Below, one piece after another: positions 11,583-23,456 of a stretch of DNA of 64,000 nucleotides. The DNA is from Pyronema omphalodes (lineage: Eukaryota; Ascomycota; Pezizomycetes; Pezizales; Pyronemataceae): the NCBI GenBank assembly GCA_024516155.1, contig JAJJXM010000044.1, forward strand, positions 124,001 through 188,000, read 5' to 3'. The stretch's first letter is position 1, and each line of letters starts with the position of its first letter. A program made the translations under genes and the position numbers. Below the pieces are notes generated by a model that had not been told where the DNA came from, searched no databases, and saw only the letters and a list, made by a program, of their open reading frames with translations.

Positions 11583-12614
11583 ATGGCTACCACCCTCGAC
11601 CCCCTCGAAGACCCCAACCTCCTCATACCCTCCCTCACCACAGAATTCCTTCCCACCCCACCAGCCTGTCTCCAATTCTCACCCCTCGACACCTCCCTCC
11701 TCCTCATCGGCACCTACCACCTCCAAGAAGGCGTACGTTCCGGAACCCTCGAACTCTACCGCAATGCCCCCGTCGACAAACTCTCGCACCTTCAATCCCA
11801 TCCCACCGTCGGCGGCGCAGTCCTAGACCTAAAATTCAATCCTCACAACCCCTCCGAATTCGCCATCGCAACATCTCTCGGGTCCGTAGGAATCTACACC
11901 CTTCACACCGAAACAGAGACAGAAGAAACCCCTAGCATCAAAGAAGTAGCAATTCTAAATCTCTTTGATCCCGAAACTTTAGTTACTTCCCTAAACTATA
12001 GTCCCACAACTCCCAACATCATCGCGGCTACATTAACGGATGGATCAGTTGCGGTGATAGATACAGAAGCGAAGGAGATCAAAACACAGTGGACGCCTCA
12101 TACCCTGGAATGTTGGACTTGTGAATGGAGTCCGGATGGGACTGTGGTTTATTCGGGAGGTGATGATGCGGGGTTTGTCGGGTTTCATGTGGAGTCTGAG
12201 ACCGAGATTGGACGTGCGAAGAGAGGGAGCCATGGTGCGGGAGTTACGGCGATTTTGGATAGGACAAAAAACATGGCGGGAGATAACTATGCGGGGGTCT
12301 GGACTGGTAGTTATGATGATACCGTGAGGATATGGGATCTGAGGGAGAGGAGGGGCTGGATGAGGCCGGTGCAGGAAAGTAATTTGGGAGGAGGCGTCTG
12401 GAGGTTACAAGAAACGGAGAGAAATGAAGTGTTGGCTAGTTGTATGCATGCGGGTGCGAGATTATTGAAGGGAACAGGAGAGGGTGAGGAGAGGTTAGAG
12501 GTTGTGAAGAGGTGGGAGGAGAACGAGAGTATGAATTATGGAGGGGATGTAAAGGGGAATAAGGTTGCGAGTTGTAGTTTTTATGATAAGAGAGTGGTTA
12601 TTTGGAATATTTAG
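11583..12614 (+). CDS. RRT2: Diphthine methyltransferase-like WD40 protein (Rrt2/Dph7)
   Basis: Role: Rrt2/DPH7 acts in diphthamide synthesis on elongation factor 2, hydrolysing the methyl ester of methylated diphthine so that final amidation can proceed. It is cytosolic. Seen: a single exon of 343 aa. WD-type repeats are spread through the protein (VVYSGGDDAGFVGF, VWTGSYDDTVRIWDLR, VASCSFYDKRVVIWNI). The family-diagnostic C-terminal part GGGVWRL, ASCMHAGARLL and ENESMNYG is present. I chose the start at 11583 (GCAATGGCT) over an upstream in-frame ATG at 11409, because the N-terminus then matches family length. It converges with RPN12, with 285 bp between stop codons. Confidence 0.88.
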   Translation: MATTLDPLEDPNLLIPSLTTEFLPTPPACLQFSPLDTSLLLIGTYHLQEGVRSGTLELYRNAPVDKLSHLQSHPTVGGAVLDLKFNPHNPSEFAIATSLGSVGIYTLHTETETEETPSIKEVAILNLFDPETLVTSLNYSPTTPNIIAATLTDGSVAVIDTEAKEIKTQWTPHTLECWTCEWSPDGTVVYSGGDDAGFVGFHVESETEIGRAKRGSHGAGVTAILDRTKNMAGDNYAGVWTGSYDDTVRIWDLRERRGWMRPVQESNLGGGVWRLQETERNEVLASCMHAGARLLKGTGEGEERLEVVKRWEENESMNYGGDVKGNKVASCSFYDKRVVIWNI

Positions 12615-12899
12615 GTGGGCTTGTGGGGGTGTGGGGGTGTGGGTTTGCGTCCTTACATTATGTAGACAAAAGTTAACGGAGTAATTGTTTTTGTGGGATA
12701 TGACGTCGGAAAGATGCAATGCTTTTATTATTGGTACCACCATGTCTGGATTATTGAATCATAAAGAACGTTCAGTAACATGTAGAACAAAAACATGCTC
12801 CGCTTCAGTTGCAATTCTTTTTGCGGGCTGTACTATTATCGAGGTACTAAGCTACTTGAAGGATATTTGGTACAGATAGGTATCGTAAGGCCTTTGTCT

Positions 12900-13817
12900 C
12901 TAAACAATGTTCTCCAACTCCTGCGCATATCCAATGGCGTAGTTGATGATGCTTTGACTTGACAAGGATGCCTTGCCAGCTTCCTCCTGGGGGAAGTAAA
13001 TGCGTCCATCGCGGACCTCCCAATTCCGCTGTAATTTGTTAGTGGGGGGTCAGAGTAGCTCTTGGGGATCAGGTCGTACCTCGGCGGCAAACTCTATCAC
13101 TGCTCCCTCAGAGTCAAGGAACAAAAGCTGCTTTGCGTTGGATACTGGTAATGATGCGTAGGCCTTCTCGGAGCAGCTCGCAATCTCGTGTCTAATAGTT
13201 CCAACCAGAACCTGTTTCTAGTCAGTACCAATTCGCAGCGCTTTTCATGTAGCTTCTTCGTAGCTCAATTCCTTCACTTCTGGACCCGCGGAATAGAGAC
13301 TCACCTCCGAAAACATGGCATACTCCTCGCTTGGTACGCGACTTCCCTTCGTAGCCAACCAGACCTTGTCGTAACTTCCCTCCATCAACCACCTTTCCAA
13401 CGTCACAGGGTATCCCAAAAACACATCCTGCTCCACATCCGGAATATTCTCGATAGTAGTGTGAAAATCGGCAATGTTGTTCTTTGTGAGGAGCAACAAG
13501 AGGTATAGTCCGACAATCTTGTTCTTGTTCTTGCTGGGGGTCTGGTTCAACTCTTGGCTTGCGTAGAAGGGTTGAAGCTGCGCATAGTATCTTAGAAACG
13601 CGGACTCGTCTCCGAGATGTATGCTGACGATAGCGCCAATTTCGAGAACTTCCCGGGATCCAATAAGAATATCTGTGGAAACGTCGGCGGAGGGGATAAG
13701 GGCGTTGTGCTGCAAGAGTGCGATCTTGAGCTGTGATAGTTGCTTGGAGGCCGTTTCGTAGTCTTTCTTGGAAACGCTGGACACCAGCGCCTGGTGGAGG
13801 CTTTGGAGGTTGCTCAT
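12900..13817 (-). CDS. RPN12: 26S proteasome regulatory subunit Rpn12 (PSMD8)
   Basis: Role: non-ATPase subunit of the proteasome 19S regulatory particle lid, one of the last incorporated; it carries a CSN8/PSMD8-type PCI domain. Seen: minus strand, exon 1 13305-13817, intron 13212-13304, exon 2 13080-13211, intron 13029-13079, exon 3 12900-13028, 257 aa. Both introns are phase 0 and have good donors (GTGAGT, GTACGA). Family features: N-terminal helical repeats, the ERWLMEGSYDKVW segment, the winged-helix part around VGTIRHEIASCSEKAY and the C-terminal end YAQELENIV. The length is close to the yeast subunit. It is expected to be constitutive and essential. Confidence 0.95.
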
Positions 13818-16530
13818 GTCGTTAATGGTTCTTGCTGAAGCTCGGAGATGAAGATGGAGAGGTTGGATGGATGGAGAAAGCGTCGCTGATGGATGTCGTG
13901 GGTCGTTGACGTTGTAGAAGGTGGGAGCTCTGGAGCCTCATAACTCTAGTTTATCCAAGCCAAACCTAATCTGGGACTCATGAAATATCACCCGTATAAC
14001 AACGCCCGCATGTTAGATTTTGAGAACCTTAAGGGTCAATTTTACCCAGTATATGTCGCGCTTATGACAAATCCTTATGAGCTTATATATATTCCCACAT
14101 AAAAACTGTTATCTTGTCCTTTACGGGATTTTCAAAAATTATTTCTCACTAAGAATTGAGTAAAGTTGTTATCCTATCACATGAACACTCATACTTTATC
14201 ACTACTCAGGATGCTCCTAAGCCCAAATTCATTTTTCCGGAAGTTATATCATAAGTACAGGGACACACAACCAACCTGATGGTAAATTATCCCCTCATAG
14301 CGTATCACTGTTAGAGTACTACTGTTTTCCTCACCCCTGATATAATCCTAACTCAATATATAATTTTCTTGCTGTATTACCTCCCAATCTTTATTGTCTT
14401 GGACTTCTTTCAGTCTGTTACCAGACTCGGCCACGAATAATAATTTTTCATGTCCCCTATCGACGTAGACACAAGCTCTCAATAACTGTCATCAACGCTC
14501 CCACAAAGCATGGGGGCTACAGTCATAACGCAAACTTTGACGTCTTCCTCTACATCTTGAGACCTTCACTCTATAAATACGTTACTTAAATAAGCGGAGT
14601 CTAATAGTTGTTATCTTTTATATTGATATCCGCATCTCTCTTGAAAGTTCATGTAGCATATCCACGAGTCAATAACCATAGACAAATCAAATCATTAGTG
14701 AAAGCGGTGTCCTATCAAACTGATTTAGTAGCATATAAATAATTCCAAGACTATATCAGATACCATAAAAAGTTTAACATGATACCATGCTGCCTGATTC
14801 AGAAATCGCCGCCAAACTGCCGTCGATCTCCAGCTATTTCTTTGTCCACGATAATATTTCACTGTTTCAAAACTACCATTAATACGTCTCTATTTAATCC
14901 ATAATTAAGGTAAAAGGCTTCAGTCAGAGCAGATTAACCCATTGCATTTACTATAGCGCTTCCCACAGTGCGTAGGTGATCTGTACAATGTCCCATAAAT
15001 GAACTGCTTTGAGAAGAGGTGCTTCAATGCTTAAGTTCAATTCAAGAAAAATTTATTCTTGATCGATATTAAGACGACCTGGTTTATTGATTGAGTACTT
15101 TTTAACCCCCTCTTGCGACAGTAAGTGTATTAGGTTGACGTGATGCACGTTAGTTGCATGTGGTGATCATCAGGAGGAGGCCGTACCGAAGGCTGAAAAC
15201 TTGGTTTCTGGAGATTTCATTTGGGCGGGTTTGAAGCCGTAACTTAGGAGATCTCTGGTGCCCGGCGACTTCTCTATCGTGGGGTTTGTTGTATTCGGGG
15301 GGTGCCTTATATAATTCGGACATAGCCACAAAAGAACCAAAATACCAGTGATTTCTTTAAAAAAGAGATACTTTGAAAGCTCTATAATGGCGGATTTTAA
15401 CGATGATAATTAAAAGATACATCTTGATAATTCATGGAAGTCAGTCGTCATGGCGTTTGTAGTTCTATGTGGGACAAAAGTCGGGCGCAGTGTCACGGAT
15501 TGCAGAGCGCAGGAGTTAACCTTGTACCGGCGTACTTTTTGATTGCTGCATGAATCCGAAGGAACTACCATTCAATGCAGTAACACTTCAACCACAACTC
15601 ATTCACGCCCGGGTTGCTCTGAAAAAGGCAGCCATGTGCTTTGCCGTGATTGATGAACTTTGGATAGAGAAACCCTAAAGGCCATATAAGGCTTTCAGAT
15701 GAAACAAAACAAAACTTATTAGCCATCTAGACCATAACTAGACAGAAAAAAAGAGTGTGGCCAATCGCATTCAAATGCATGCGGCATCACTCGTATTTGA
15801 ATTTTAATCTCGACTAATTCAATAAATCTCAAAATTCACTCAAATGAGAAGCAGGGGTTTCCTATTACCGAGACGTAATAAATTTCAACTTTCAAAAATT
15901 TGTATATATTTTTTGATTCAATTCAAAAATGATCGCGACTCCGTTACGTAATGTAGAGTAGACCTGTAGCCGCGTCTGTCTTGACGGATGCTTGGACATG
16001 TTTCCCCGACACGAAGCGCTCAGCTCGATTGATCCAAATCTCCTGAGACCTCACAAAATCGAATGTCAATAAATACCGGTATTTATTGGTCGCTATAATC
16101 AGGCAACAAAATACTGATTGCCTCGTGGCATCGTCTCGGGCTGTTTATACGTTGCCGTTGCCGTCGCCCGGTGTGCGTGGGTGCAATTGCTTCATAAACG
16201 ACAGCACGCGCGAGATATCAAGGACGAAACGGACCTGGAAAGGGTTCAGTAGCCTTAGAAAATCTGTAGGTGGATTCAGCATCTTCGTTCTAGTTTTGTC
16301 ATGATGCCCTTCTAGCTGATCTCGAAGCTTGTCACGTTGTCTCATCCCGCAGGTACCGATGTTGCGAGCAGCTTGGTGCTAACCGCTGAATCCCTGCTAG
16401 AAATAGAGTACCCGGGTACAGCTACGACTCGACAGATAAACTTCGATTCCCACCTTCCTCCACTCAGTCCTCCATTTATACCCCGCCTCTTCTTCAACTC
16501 AATCGAATAGCTTGACGAAACACGCAAACA
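13818..16530. other. AT-rich intergenic region
   Basis: About 2.7 kb. The part 13980-15150 is strongly AT-rich and carries stops in all frames, which is compatible with an RIP-mutated remnant, but I could not recognise an element. Small ORFs at 16086-16569 are antisense or leader shadows of the gene starting at 16531. Confidence 0.5.
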
Positions 16531-17579
16531 ATGAACTCCGAAACAACCGGTCATCATCATCACCACCATGATGATGGCCTCACTCCTAGATCTATAGCAA
16601 CATCGGTACTATCGTGGACCTACAGCACGTTGACTGGAGGGAACGTATGGAATGCGCGTGGCTACGAAAAACCGCGACATGAATCAAAGGAAGAACCAAA
16701 GCAGGATACAACTTCTGGATCAGCTCTCGCTGAACATATCAACGGAGGAATTCAACATAAACCTCGAAGGATTAAATCTCTGATCGGTTTTAAAGAAGAG
16801 ACCCAGACCCGCATAATGACTCTGGAGCTCGCTGAGAAGCTCCGTGAACGAATGCCAGGGGGACCAAAGTTTTACGACAGGTGGTCGCTTGTTTATTCCT
16901 TGGAACAGCATGGTATATCGTTGAAGACGCTCTATCACCGTTGTCGCAGGAACTTGGATTACTCTGAACCTAATAACCTGCATCTTAGACAGTACTTACA
17001 GGGATACTTCGTACTGGCAGTGAAGGATTGCAGCGGTGGGGTACGTTTTCGACCCCATAAACGTATGTTAAGTCCAAGGATACTGATCCTATCATAGGTA
17101 TTCGGTGCATTCGTGAATGAAGCGTTTCGACCCGAAAAATTATTTTTCGGAAATAAAGATTGTTTCTTGTGGAAGGCGTCGGTACAGGACTCCAAAGAAA
17201 ATAAAATGGAACCGGATATGGACGACAGACCCGGAAATCCAGTTTCCAAGACACAATATAATTTGAACGTATATAATTATACGGGCGCCAATAAATATTT
17301 AATTACCTGTGGGCATGATCACTTGTCTGTAGGCGGAAGCCAGTAAGTTAGGACCACAATACTCCGTATCGGGGTTGGCATTACTAATGACCGGGTAGCA
17401 ACTACAAATCTGGGCTGTGGCTCGATGAATTCTTAGAGAGAGGTGTGTCTGAAACAGTAGCGACATTCGACAATGATCCATTGAGTGACGAACCTGATGG
17501 AAAATTTGAAATACAAGGTGTGGAAATATGGAAAATTGGTGACCTTGATCGCGAATGGATCGAAACTTTCGGGAAATAG
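16531..17579 (+). CDS. OXR1: Oxidation resistance protein, TLDc domain (Oxr1-like)
   Basis: Role: TLDc proteins of the Oxr1 group protect against oxidative stress; yeast Oxr1 also regulates V-ATPase disassembly. Seen: exon 1 16531-17040, intron 17041-17097, exon 2 17098-17342, intron 17343-17398 (branch TACTAAT), exon 3 17399-17579, 311 aa. The N-terminus (residues 1-80) is disordered and carries six consecutive histidines at 8-13. TLDc covers roughly residues 95-311: WSLVYSLEQHGISLKTLY, GGVFGAFVNEAFRP, FFGNKDCFLWK, then GLWLDEFLERG and the C-terminal VEIWKIG. All expected blocks are present in order, so the gene looks functional. The localisation is probably mitochondrial or cytosolic, but no clear presequence is visible. 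Confidence 0.93.
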
Positions 17580-18622
17580 CTTTAAGCTTCTGGTATCTAC
17601 TTTTATTGGTTCATGAGTGCTGTTTGTTTTTGAATTTTCTGAATATCTCCTCTAATTTTGTTTACTACATAGTGGGATTGTTCGTTCTCGGTTTATTGTC
17701 TAGGTTTTGGTGGGTTTGATGCGATGATTTGCCTGTAATGAGTAATCTTAAGAAGCGAAGAGGTCATAAACGTGACCACTTGTATCTAAAAGACTGATAA
17801 ATCAAGTCTATATTGATATTAAATTCTTCCAGCCCGCTAGTGTAACTCGTACTACGTTCCGGATATCATGGAGTGTTCTCAATGTTTACCCGGCACTTCC
17901 CAAGATCACTTGTGGACTACCGCTTTCGAATCCGAGCGAGATGCCGTGATCCGGTACCCCATTCACTTATTCCTGTGGAAAAGTGATTAGACGTCACTGG
18001 CCCATGAAGCGACGCACAAAAATAAATTTACATGCAAGCATAATTCTCGGCGATAATGAAACTGTATATGTAACAAGGCCTCTAAAAAGGCCTTGGGATG
18101 TGTAGTAGAGGCATGTAGTCAACCTCAAGTTACTTTTCTCTATGAACGAGTGAACTGAGTATATCATCAGAACATAGTTTTTTAGTTTTGTCACAAAAAA
18201 TCATTCTAGAATACATCATTATTATATTTCCAGGTTTAAGCGCCAGTTTACCGGATTTCGCATATCTTAGTTATCGCTTAGGCTCGGATGCTCTCATAGG
18301 GCTGATGGTATGGTGTAGCTAGTGATCGGGCGTATCCAAATACAAACTCGCTTCCAGAGCCTGTTCACGGTTGAAGCAATTTCTCTGCCGTTTATGACAC
18401 CATGATAACGGCTATCGCGATTGCTATTCCCGAATTCACTGTGACTGTTTATGAGAAGCGTTTACTAGCGGTTAGCCTTAATCCCACCTCCCCCGACGCA
18501 CACCTATAAGAATCCCATCACCCACCCACAATACAACATACGCCCTTTGTTCCCAAGAATCTACCTACCCAAATATTTACTCAAAAATTACATACCTTCT
18601 TCGATTTACCCAACCACCAATA
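17580..18622. other. intergenic region
   Basis: About 1 kb without recognisable genes. A short inverted repeat AAGGCCTCTAAAAAGGCCTT lies near 18074-18093. The last 100 bp are pyrimidine-rich and may be the leader of the small ORF at 18623. Confidence 0.45.
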
Positions 18623-18856
18623 ATGAATCTCCCCCAAGCCATTGAGGCTCTCCTGATTGGCTATCTCGCTGGCATCTTTCTTTTCTGCTGCTGTCTAATT
18701 GTTATCTTGTGCATTATTCGGGTTAAATTGCATTTGCGGTCGAAACGGCGGTATCTTGATGAGGAACCGTTCATTTACGAGGAGCATGAGTTTGTGAATA
18801 AGAACACTCCTTTATTCTTCGTGGATAGCGTGTGTAAGAGAGGAAAATGGCGGTGA
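18623..18856 (+). CDS. Small single-pass membrane protein candidate, 77 aa
   Basis: I do not recognise it. Seen: ATG in a good fungal context (ACCAATAATGAA) preceded by a C/T/A-rich leader without ATG. The product has one strong hydrophobic segment at about residues 9-34 (ALLIGYLAGIFLFCCCLIVI) rich in Cys/Leu/Ile, followed at once by basic residues (RVKLHLRSKRR), then an acidic patch (DEEPFIYEEHEF). The positive-inside rule predicts the N-terminus outside or lumenal and the C-terminus cytosolic. No domain is known to me. It could be spurious, since it is short and single-exon. Confidence 0.4.
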   Translation: MNLPQAIEALLIGYLAGIFLFCCCLIVILCIIRVKLHLRSKRRYLDEEPFIYEEHEFVNKNTPLFFVDSVCKRGKWR

Positions 18857-20085
18857 ATGTGGGGCGGGCGGAGGAGAGAAGGGGAGGGAGGAAACCACAT
18901 CTTAAACATGGTAAGGCTTAACAATATGAATTACCTATTCTAGAATCGGTAGGTAACTAACTCTCATGATTTTCAGCACACGAAGAACGGCCAGAGAAAT
19001 CGCAAAAGCCCCTTATCCAAGGGCCCCGTCCAAAAGTTTCACACCTAAAACAGTCACAAGGCATCCAATATATTTTCATATATCCACGTATGACATCAAC
19101 GAACACCACACGCGGAAGACATAAAGCTTCTACACCGACACTCGCACTACACAAACTTCAATACGACTCCCATAATGCTCCTCCGGTTGATAAGTTAAAC
19201 TCAGCTACATCGGCTATATCTATACCCGGTAATCATAACTTCAATACACAAACCACGGCGCTGCTGAGATCAAGTCAACACGTTACAAATCCTTCAACCG
19301 AGATTAATAGCGCTCCGTCATACGAATACACCACAACCGAAACGGGAAGCAGGCACAAAGTTTGTCACGTCTAATCAATGCAGAAGACCAGTATCATGTA
19401 TTCTAAGACAGTGGAATTGGGACAATCTTACCTTGTATGTAAAAGTAATAATACTCCGTGTTCCGCACTGTGGCTTCATGTAGTATCACTCGTAGATAAT
19501 CGTGATAAAACTCGTGAATCCGCACTTGACCCGACTTCCCCATACACACTGTGAATGTAACATAGATCACCTATATTGCCGTTCTACATACAATAATAAC
19601 ACAAGGTAGGTTAGTATTGTAGATAAATGGGTTTTACTCAGAACCGACTACTATTGCATCATTATAAAAGAAAATCTTTCCCATTCTCACTATCAGCACA
19701 CTGTGCAAACCCTTTCCATTGAAATCCCCCCACCACCGTCTTAACACTTACAACCATTCCATAGACCATTGACTTCAATCTAGATCCTTGTGCCTCTTAC
19801 TGTCTAGTGCTTACGTTTCTTTGTTCATTGAGATAACTCCGCATAAAATCGTGCAAATCATCATAAAATTTAGGTCGCTTAGGATGCAGTGGAAAGCGCA
19901 TTAACGTAGTTATGTATTGCTTGCTGTTTTTCGTAAAGCCTTGTAGCAATCAAAAAAGAAATTGAGTCAAGCAAGCAAAGGGAAAGAAAGAATTGCAGTG
20001 ATAAAAAAATATCAAAAAATAATTATTTTCCACGAACCAACCTGCTGGACGGTAGTTCCATCATGCCAGTCCCTTGACAGCATGA

Positions 20086-20158
20086 GGCGGTGGTGCAACC
20101 GATGGGCATGCTATCCTCTGAACGATAGCTCGGATTTACATCGTCCGGTTTACTCCGG
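20086..20158 (+). pseudogene. Degenerate tRNA-Gln(CUG)-like relic
   Basis: Seen: TGGTGCAACCGATGGGCATG resembles the A-box and D-arm of eukaryotic tRNA-Gln. It is followed by an anticodon arm CTATC/GATAG enclosing CTCTGAA plus one extra C (anticodon CTG), and a T-arm-like CGGA/TCCG hairpin. The acceptor ends no longer pair, the anticodon loop is 8 nt and the B box lacks GTTCRA. A dead tRNA copy fits better than an active gene. Confidence 0.4.
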
Positions 20159-21503
20159 GGACCTTCCCTCCGGGGACCCTCATCCACGATCGTTTTTTTT
20201 GTATCGTGGTTCAAGCTACTTCAAATGTATATAAGTGCTTGTTCAAGTGTATGGAAAGGTTTGTTACTGTGGTTCGAACGAGGAAGCAAACTAAGTGGCA
20301 CCACACTTAGTTAGAACGTTGATGTATAGACACAGTAAGCTATACCGTTCCGCCATGGCGACTTCCTCGAAAGATACAGGATCAAAACTATACATGTACT
20401 ACAACTAACTCTAGAAGTTGCTAGGAAAACTCAAGATGCACAGAAAATTAGATTACTCGAGACAGGCCACAGAAGAGACCCGATAGAATAATTTCAACTA
20501 CTCATTTCTGGGACGGAGTCCAGACGTGGTGATTCCTACCTACCTGCTACAAATATTCACATTACGCGAGCTCAACATAATCTAAACGTATTGATCTCAA
20601 CCTACCAGCTACCAATTTTCACGTTCGATGAATTCAGACCAGCGGGGTTGCACCGTGTTTTAAGCAAAGCTTTCTTCGAGAGAGACCAGCCGCTCGCAGG
20701 ACGGTGAACGTTACAAACAAAACAACAAAAAGTGTCTCTAGCATACGGAACTTTCTGTCAAGTTTCGGCCTCCGATCTGAAATTAGCCGAGTTTATGCTA
20801 CGATTGTCATAATCTTAAGGAACATCGGAGGCATAAATGAAGAAATGTCATCATTATTATTATTACTTAGCCCAGTTTCACCCACCGAAAACCCCGAAAA
20901 ATCCTCCCCAGCCCGAACTCACCAATCGAGGATCATACTTACGCAGATCATGGCGGTCTCTTATTCGCGATGGTGGCGAGTTTAGTTGCGTATAGCGCAC
21001 GTGACCTTAAACGCCAGCCGTAAGTTAATAACTAGCTTGACACTTGGAATGTAATATTGATTAAAAGCCAATCAATGGGATACTTTGAAACTCTGTGTGG
21101 GTAGCGTATATCAACTCAGCTTTGGCTTAGGTGTTATTTGAGGAATCTCTGCACTCTATATAATAGGTACATATCCGATTCAAGCCCAAGGGGGCAGATC
21201 GACAGATTAATGTGTTACAAACCCATCATACCACTCAAAATATATTTCCGAATCAGAACCTCAAAAACCTCCAAATTTCCATGATTCACGATTTCATCAT
21301 ACGGCATCACTCCTCCCTTAATCCCATGCCCTAGTCCATTCCGGGCTCGGAGATCTTTCCGAAACACTAGCCCCCAAGGTCCTTAGCTTCAAGCCTTCGG
21401 CATCTACCCCACAATTCCCCTAGTCCGATGCTGAACCGGCGAGGTGCGTGGGTGAGCTCTCTCATCTGCAACATGATTTTATTCACCAACCAACCGCCAT
21501 AAA

Positions 21504-21515
21504 TTATATATAAGG
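21504..21515 (+). promoter_or_regulatory. TATA-like element
   Basis: ATTATATATAAGG lies about 10-20 bp before the carrier ATG. It is the only clear TATA-like run close to that start. Its position so near the ATG argues for either a very short leader or a chance AT run. Confidence 0.25.
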
Positions 21516-21523
21516 CCTAATAA

Positions 21524-22479
21524 ATGTCCGACTTCATCGCCGGGTGAGTTTCCCTCATATCTACCTCACTCCCTCCCCCTCAAAATCCCCCCCTCCCTCT
21601 ACTCCACCCCAGCTCCAAATCCAATTCCCCCCACCAGCTAACCACCAGCCAACAGCTACGTCTCCGGCGCCTTCAGCATCCTAATCGGCAGTCCCTTAGA
21701 CATAATCAAATCCCGTCTGCAAGCCTCATCATCCCGTAGTTCGACCTACAACTTCCCCTCCCTTTCCAGCTACCTCCGCGGCACCACCCCACCCCTCCTA
21801 ACCTACGGCGCCCTCAACTCCATCCTCTTCGCCACCTACAACCGAACCCTCCCCTTATTACCCGACACCCTAACCGGGATCTGGCTCGCCGGAGCAGCCG
21901 GTGGTCTTACCTCCTTTATCCTCAGCGCACCCACAGAGGTAGTGAAAACCCGAGCACAAGTAACAGGATCCGGAAGCTGGGAGGTGACGCGGGGTCTCTG
22001 GAGACGGTATGGATTGCGGGGGTTATATCTAGGGGGGACTATCACGGCAGCTAGGGATGCGATCGGGTATGGATGGTATTTTGCGGCGTATGAGGGGGTT
22101 AGAAGATGCTGGGTGGAGGAGGAAAGGGATGGGGCTGCGGTGATTTTGTTTGCTGGTGGCGTAGCGGGTGTTGCGACTTGGGCGAGTATTTATCCCCTGG
22201 ATGTGGTGAAGACGAGGGTGCAGACGCAGGTGTTTCCGGAGTCGAGGGGGGAGATTGGGGGGTTGCTGGGTGCGGCGGGGAAGAGAAGTTGGCATGGGGG
22301 TCTTGGGGCGCGTCAGTGTGCGAGGATGTTGTATAGAGAGGCTGGATATAGGGGATTTTTTGATGGGATGGGGGTTTGGTGAGTTTTGTCTTTCTTCTTT
22401 GGTTATGGGTGAGGTAGCTAGGGCAGTGCTGATTTGGGATGCGTTACGACAAAAAGCATGGCAAGAGCATTTTTGGTAA
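21524..22479 (+). CDS. Mitochondrial carrier family protein (SLC25)
   Basis: Role: inner-membrane solute carrier; the substrate is not deducible. Seen: exon 1 21524-21543 (codes MSDFIAG plus a split codon), intron 21544-21655, exon 2 21656-22378, intron 22379-22421 (only 43 nt), exon 3 22422-22479, 266 aa. The three signature motifs occur at expected spacing: PLDIIKSRLQ at residue 20, APTEVVKTRAQ around residue 99 and YPLDVVKTRVQTQ around residue 187. Each is followed by Gly-rich matrix helices (RGLYLGG, RGFFDGMG). The length is short for the family (usually about 300). The 3' exon is the least certain: without that splice the frame ends at 22382 (GVW stop). A first exon that ends just after residue 7 is common in fungal carriers. 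Confidence 0.87.
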
Positions 22480-23456
22480 ACGCTGTACAGGTTTGTTTTT
22501 CTTCCCGTTCCTGTGGTATTTCAAACGGCGAAGGTTAACAAGACTAGTGGGCGATTTATGAGTACATGATGCGGGCATTAAAGTCACCCGTCGGCTTAGG
22601 AGCTCGCGAGGAGCTCCAAGAGGTTGCATAATTATGGTACGCCTTGCCCCGTCCATATATTCTCTCTTTCTGCACGAGTAGAATAAATATACGGTTTTAA
22701 AGGAGGTATTATGAAATGAGTAAGTATATACAATCTTCAAGACCAGCGTCAAGGAAGATTAAAAAGACGTCCTACAACATAGAAAAGAAAATTTAGAGTC
22801 TATAGAGAACCGATAACGCAGCTGGAACAGAATATTTACCTCTGCCACGCTGTGGGAAATTTTCTTGATGAATGCTTCATCATGAGCCAAGACACGGCGC
22901 ATCAAGTGGAGCATGGTACCATACACAATACTCTCGAAGGAGTCTTTTCACCAAATTTTAACCGCAATATACCACCATTTTATTTGAACCTTGAATAACG
23001 AGAACACTACTTCAACCTAATTCAACATTTCTTAATTTTTTACTTCATACCTATCATACCGTTATTCTATGTGTACGTGGTATGCATCGATATTCAAGAT
23101 TTCATTGGCGATATGTTGAATCCGGCCATTCAATTTCGAATGAAGCATAAAGCGAACAATCACTTAAGGGAGTGGTGGAAATTGAATGCCAGAGGAATGG
23201 CTACGTCTGCCTTTTGTCTTAGGTATCCTACATCCGCTCGAAAGAAAAAAAAAGAAAAAAAGAAATGTAAAGCAGCAAAAGGTATGTTTTATGCAGCAAG
23301 ACAAGTAAATCCGAAAGAAGACACAAAACTATAGCACAGATATTTCCGAAAAATAAAAAAGAGAGAGAAAACACAAACAATGACAAACCATCCGCTATAC
23401 GCTTTCCCCAACGAGGTCATGAAACTGTCTCCACCATTCTTCTGCTGATACAATAT
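22480..23456. other. intergenic region between convergent carrier and noxB
   Basis: About 980 bp separating the carrier (+) and noxB (-) stop codons. It has short purine-rich runs (23238-23280, AAAGAAAAAAAG type) and no conserved ORF. Confidence 0.5.

Larger units (their letters stand above)
18857..21523. other. intergenic region with tRNA relics
   Basis: About 2.7 kb. Contains degenerate tRNA-like segments at 20086-20158 (+) and possibly 20260-20362 (-), the latter with a 9-bp hairpin AACTAAGTG/CACTTAGTT near 20291-20314. A 94-codon Ser/Thr/Asn-rich ORF at 19090 is not supported. The 3' end has a TATA-like stretch (near 21504-21513) just before the carrier gene. Confidence 0.5.

Noticed and set aside
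19090..19374. 94-codon Ser/Thr/Asn-rich ORF
   Set aside because: No domain, no signal peptide, weak start context; cannot be separated from chance.
20260..20362. Minus-strand tRNA-Leu/Ser with intron
   Set aside because: A- and B-box-like words exist, but the T-stem (CCTCG/CACAG) hardly pairs and the acceptor strands mismatch; kept only as a possible relic in the findings.
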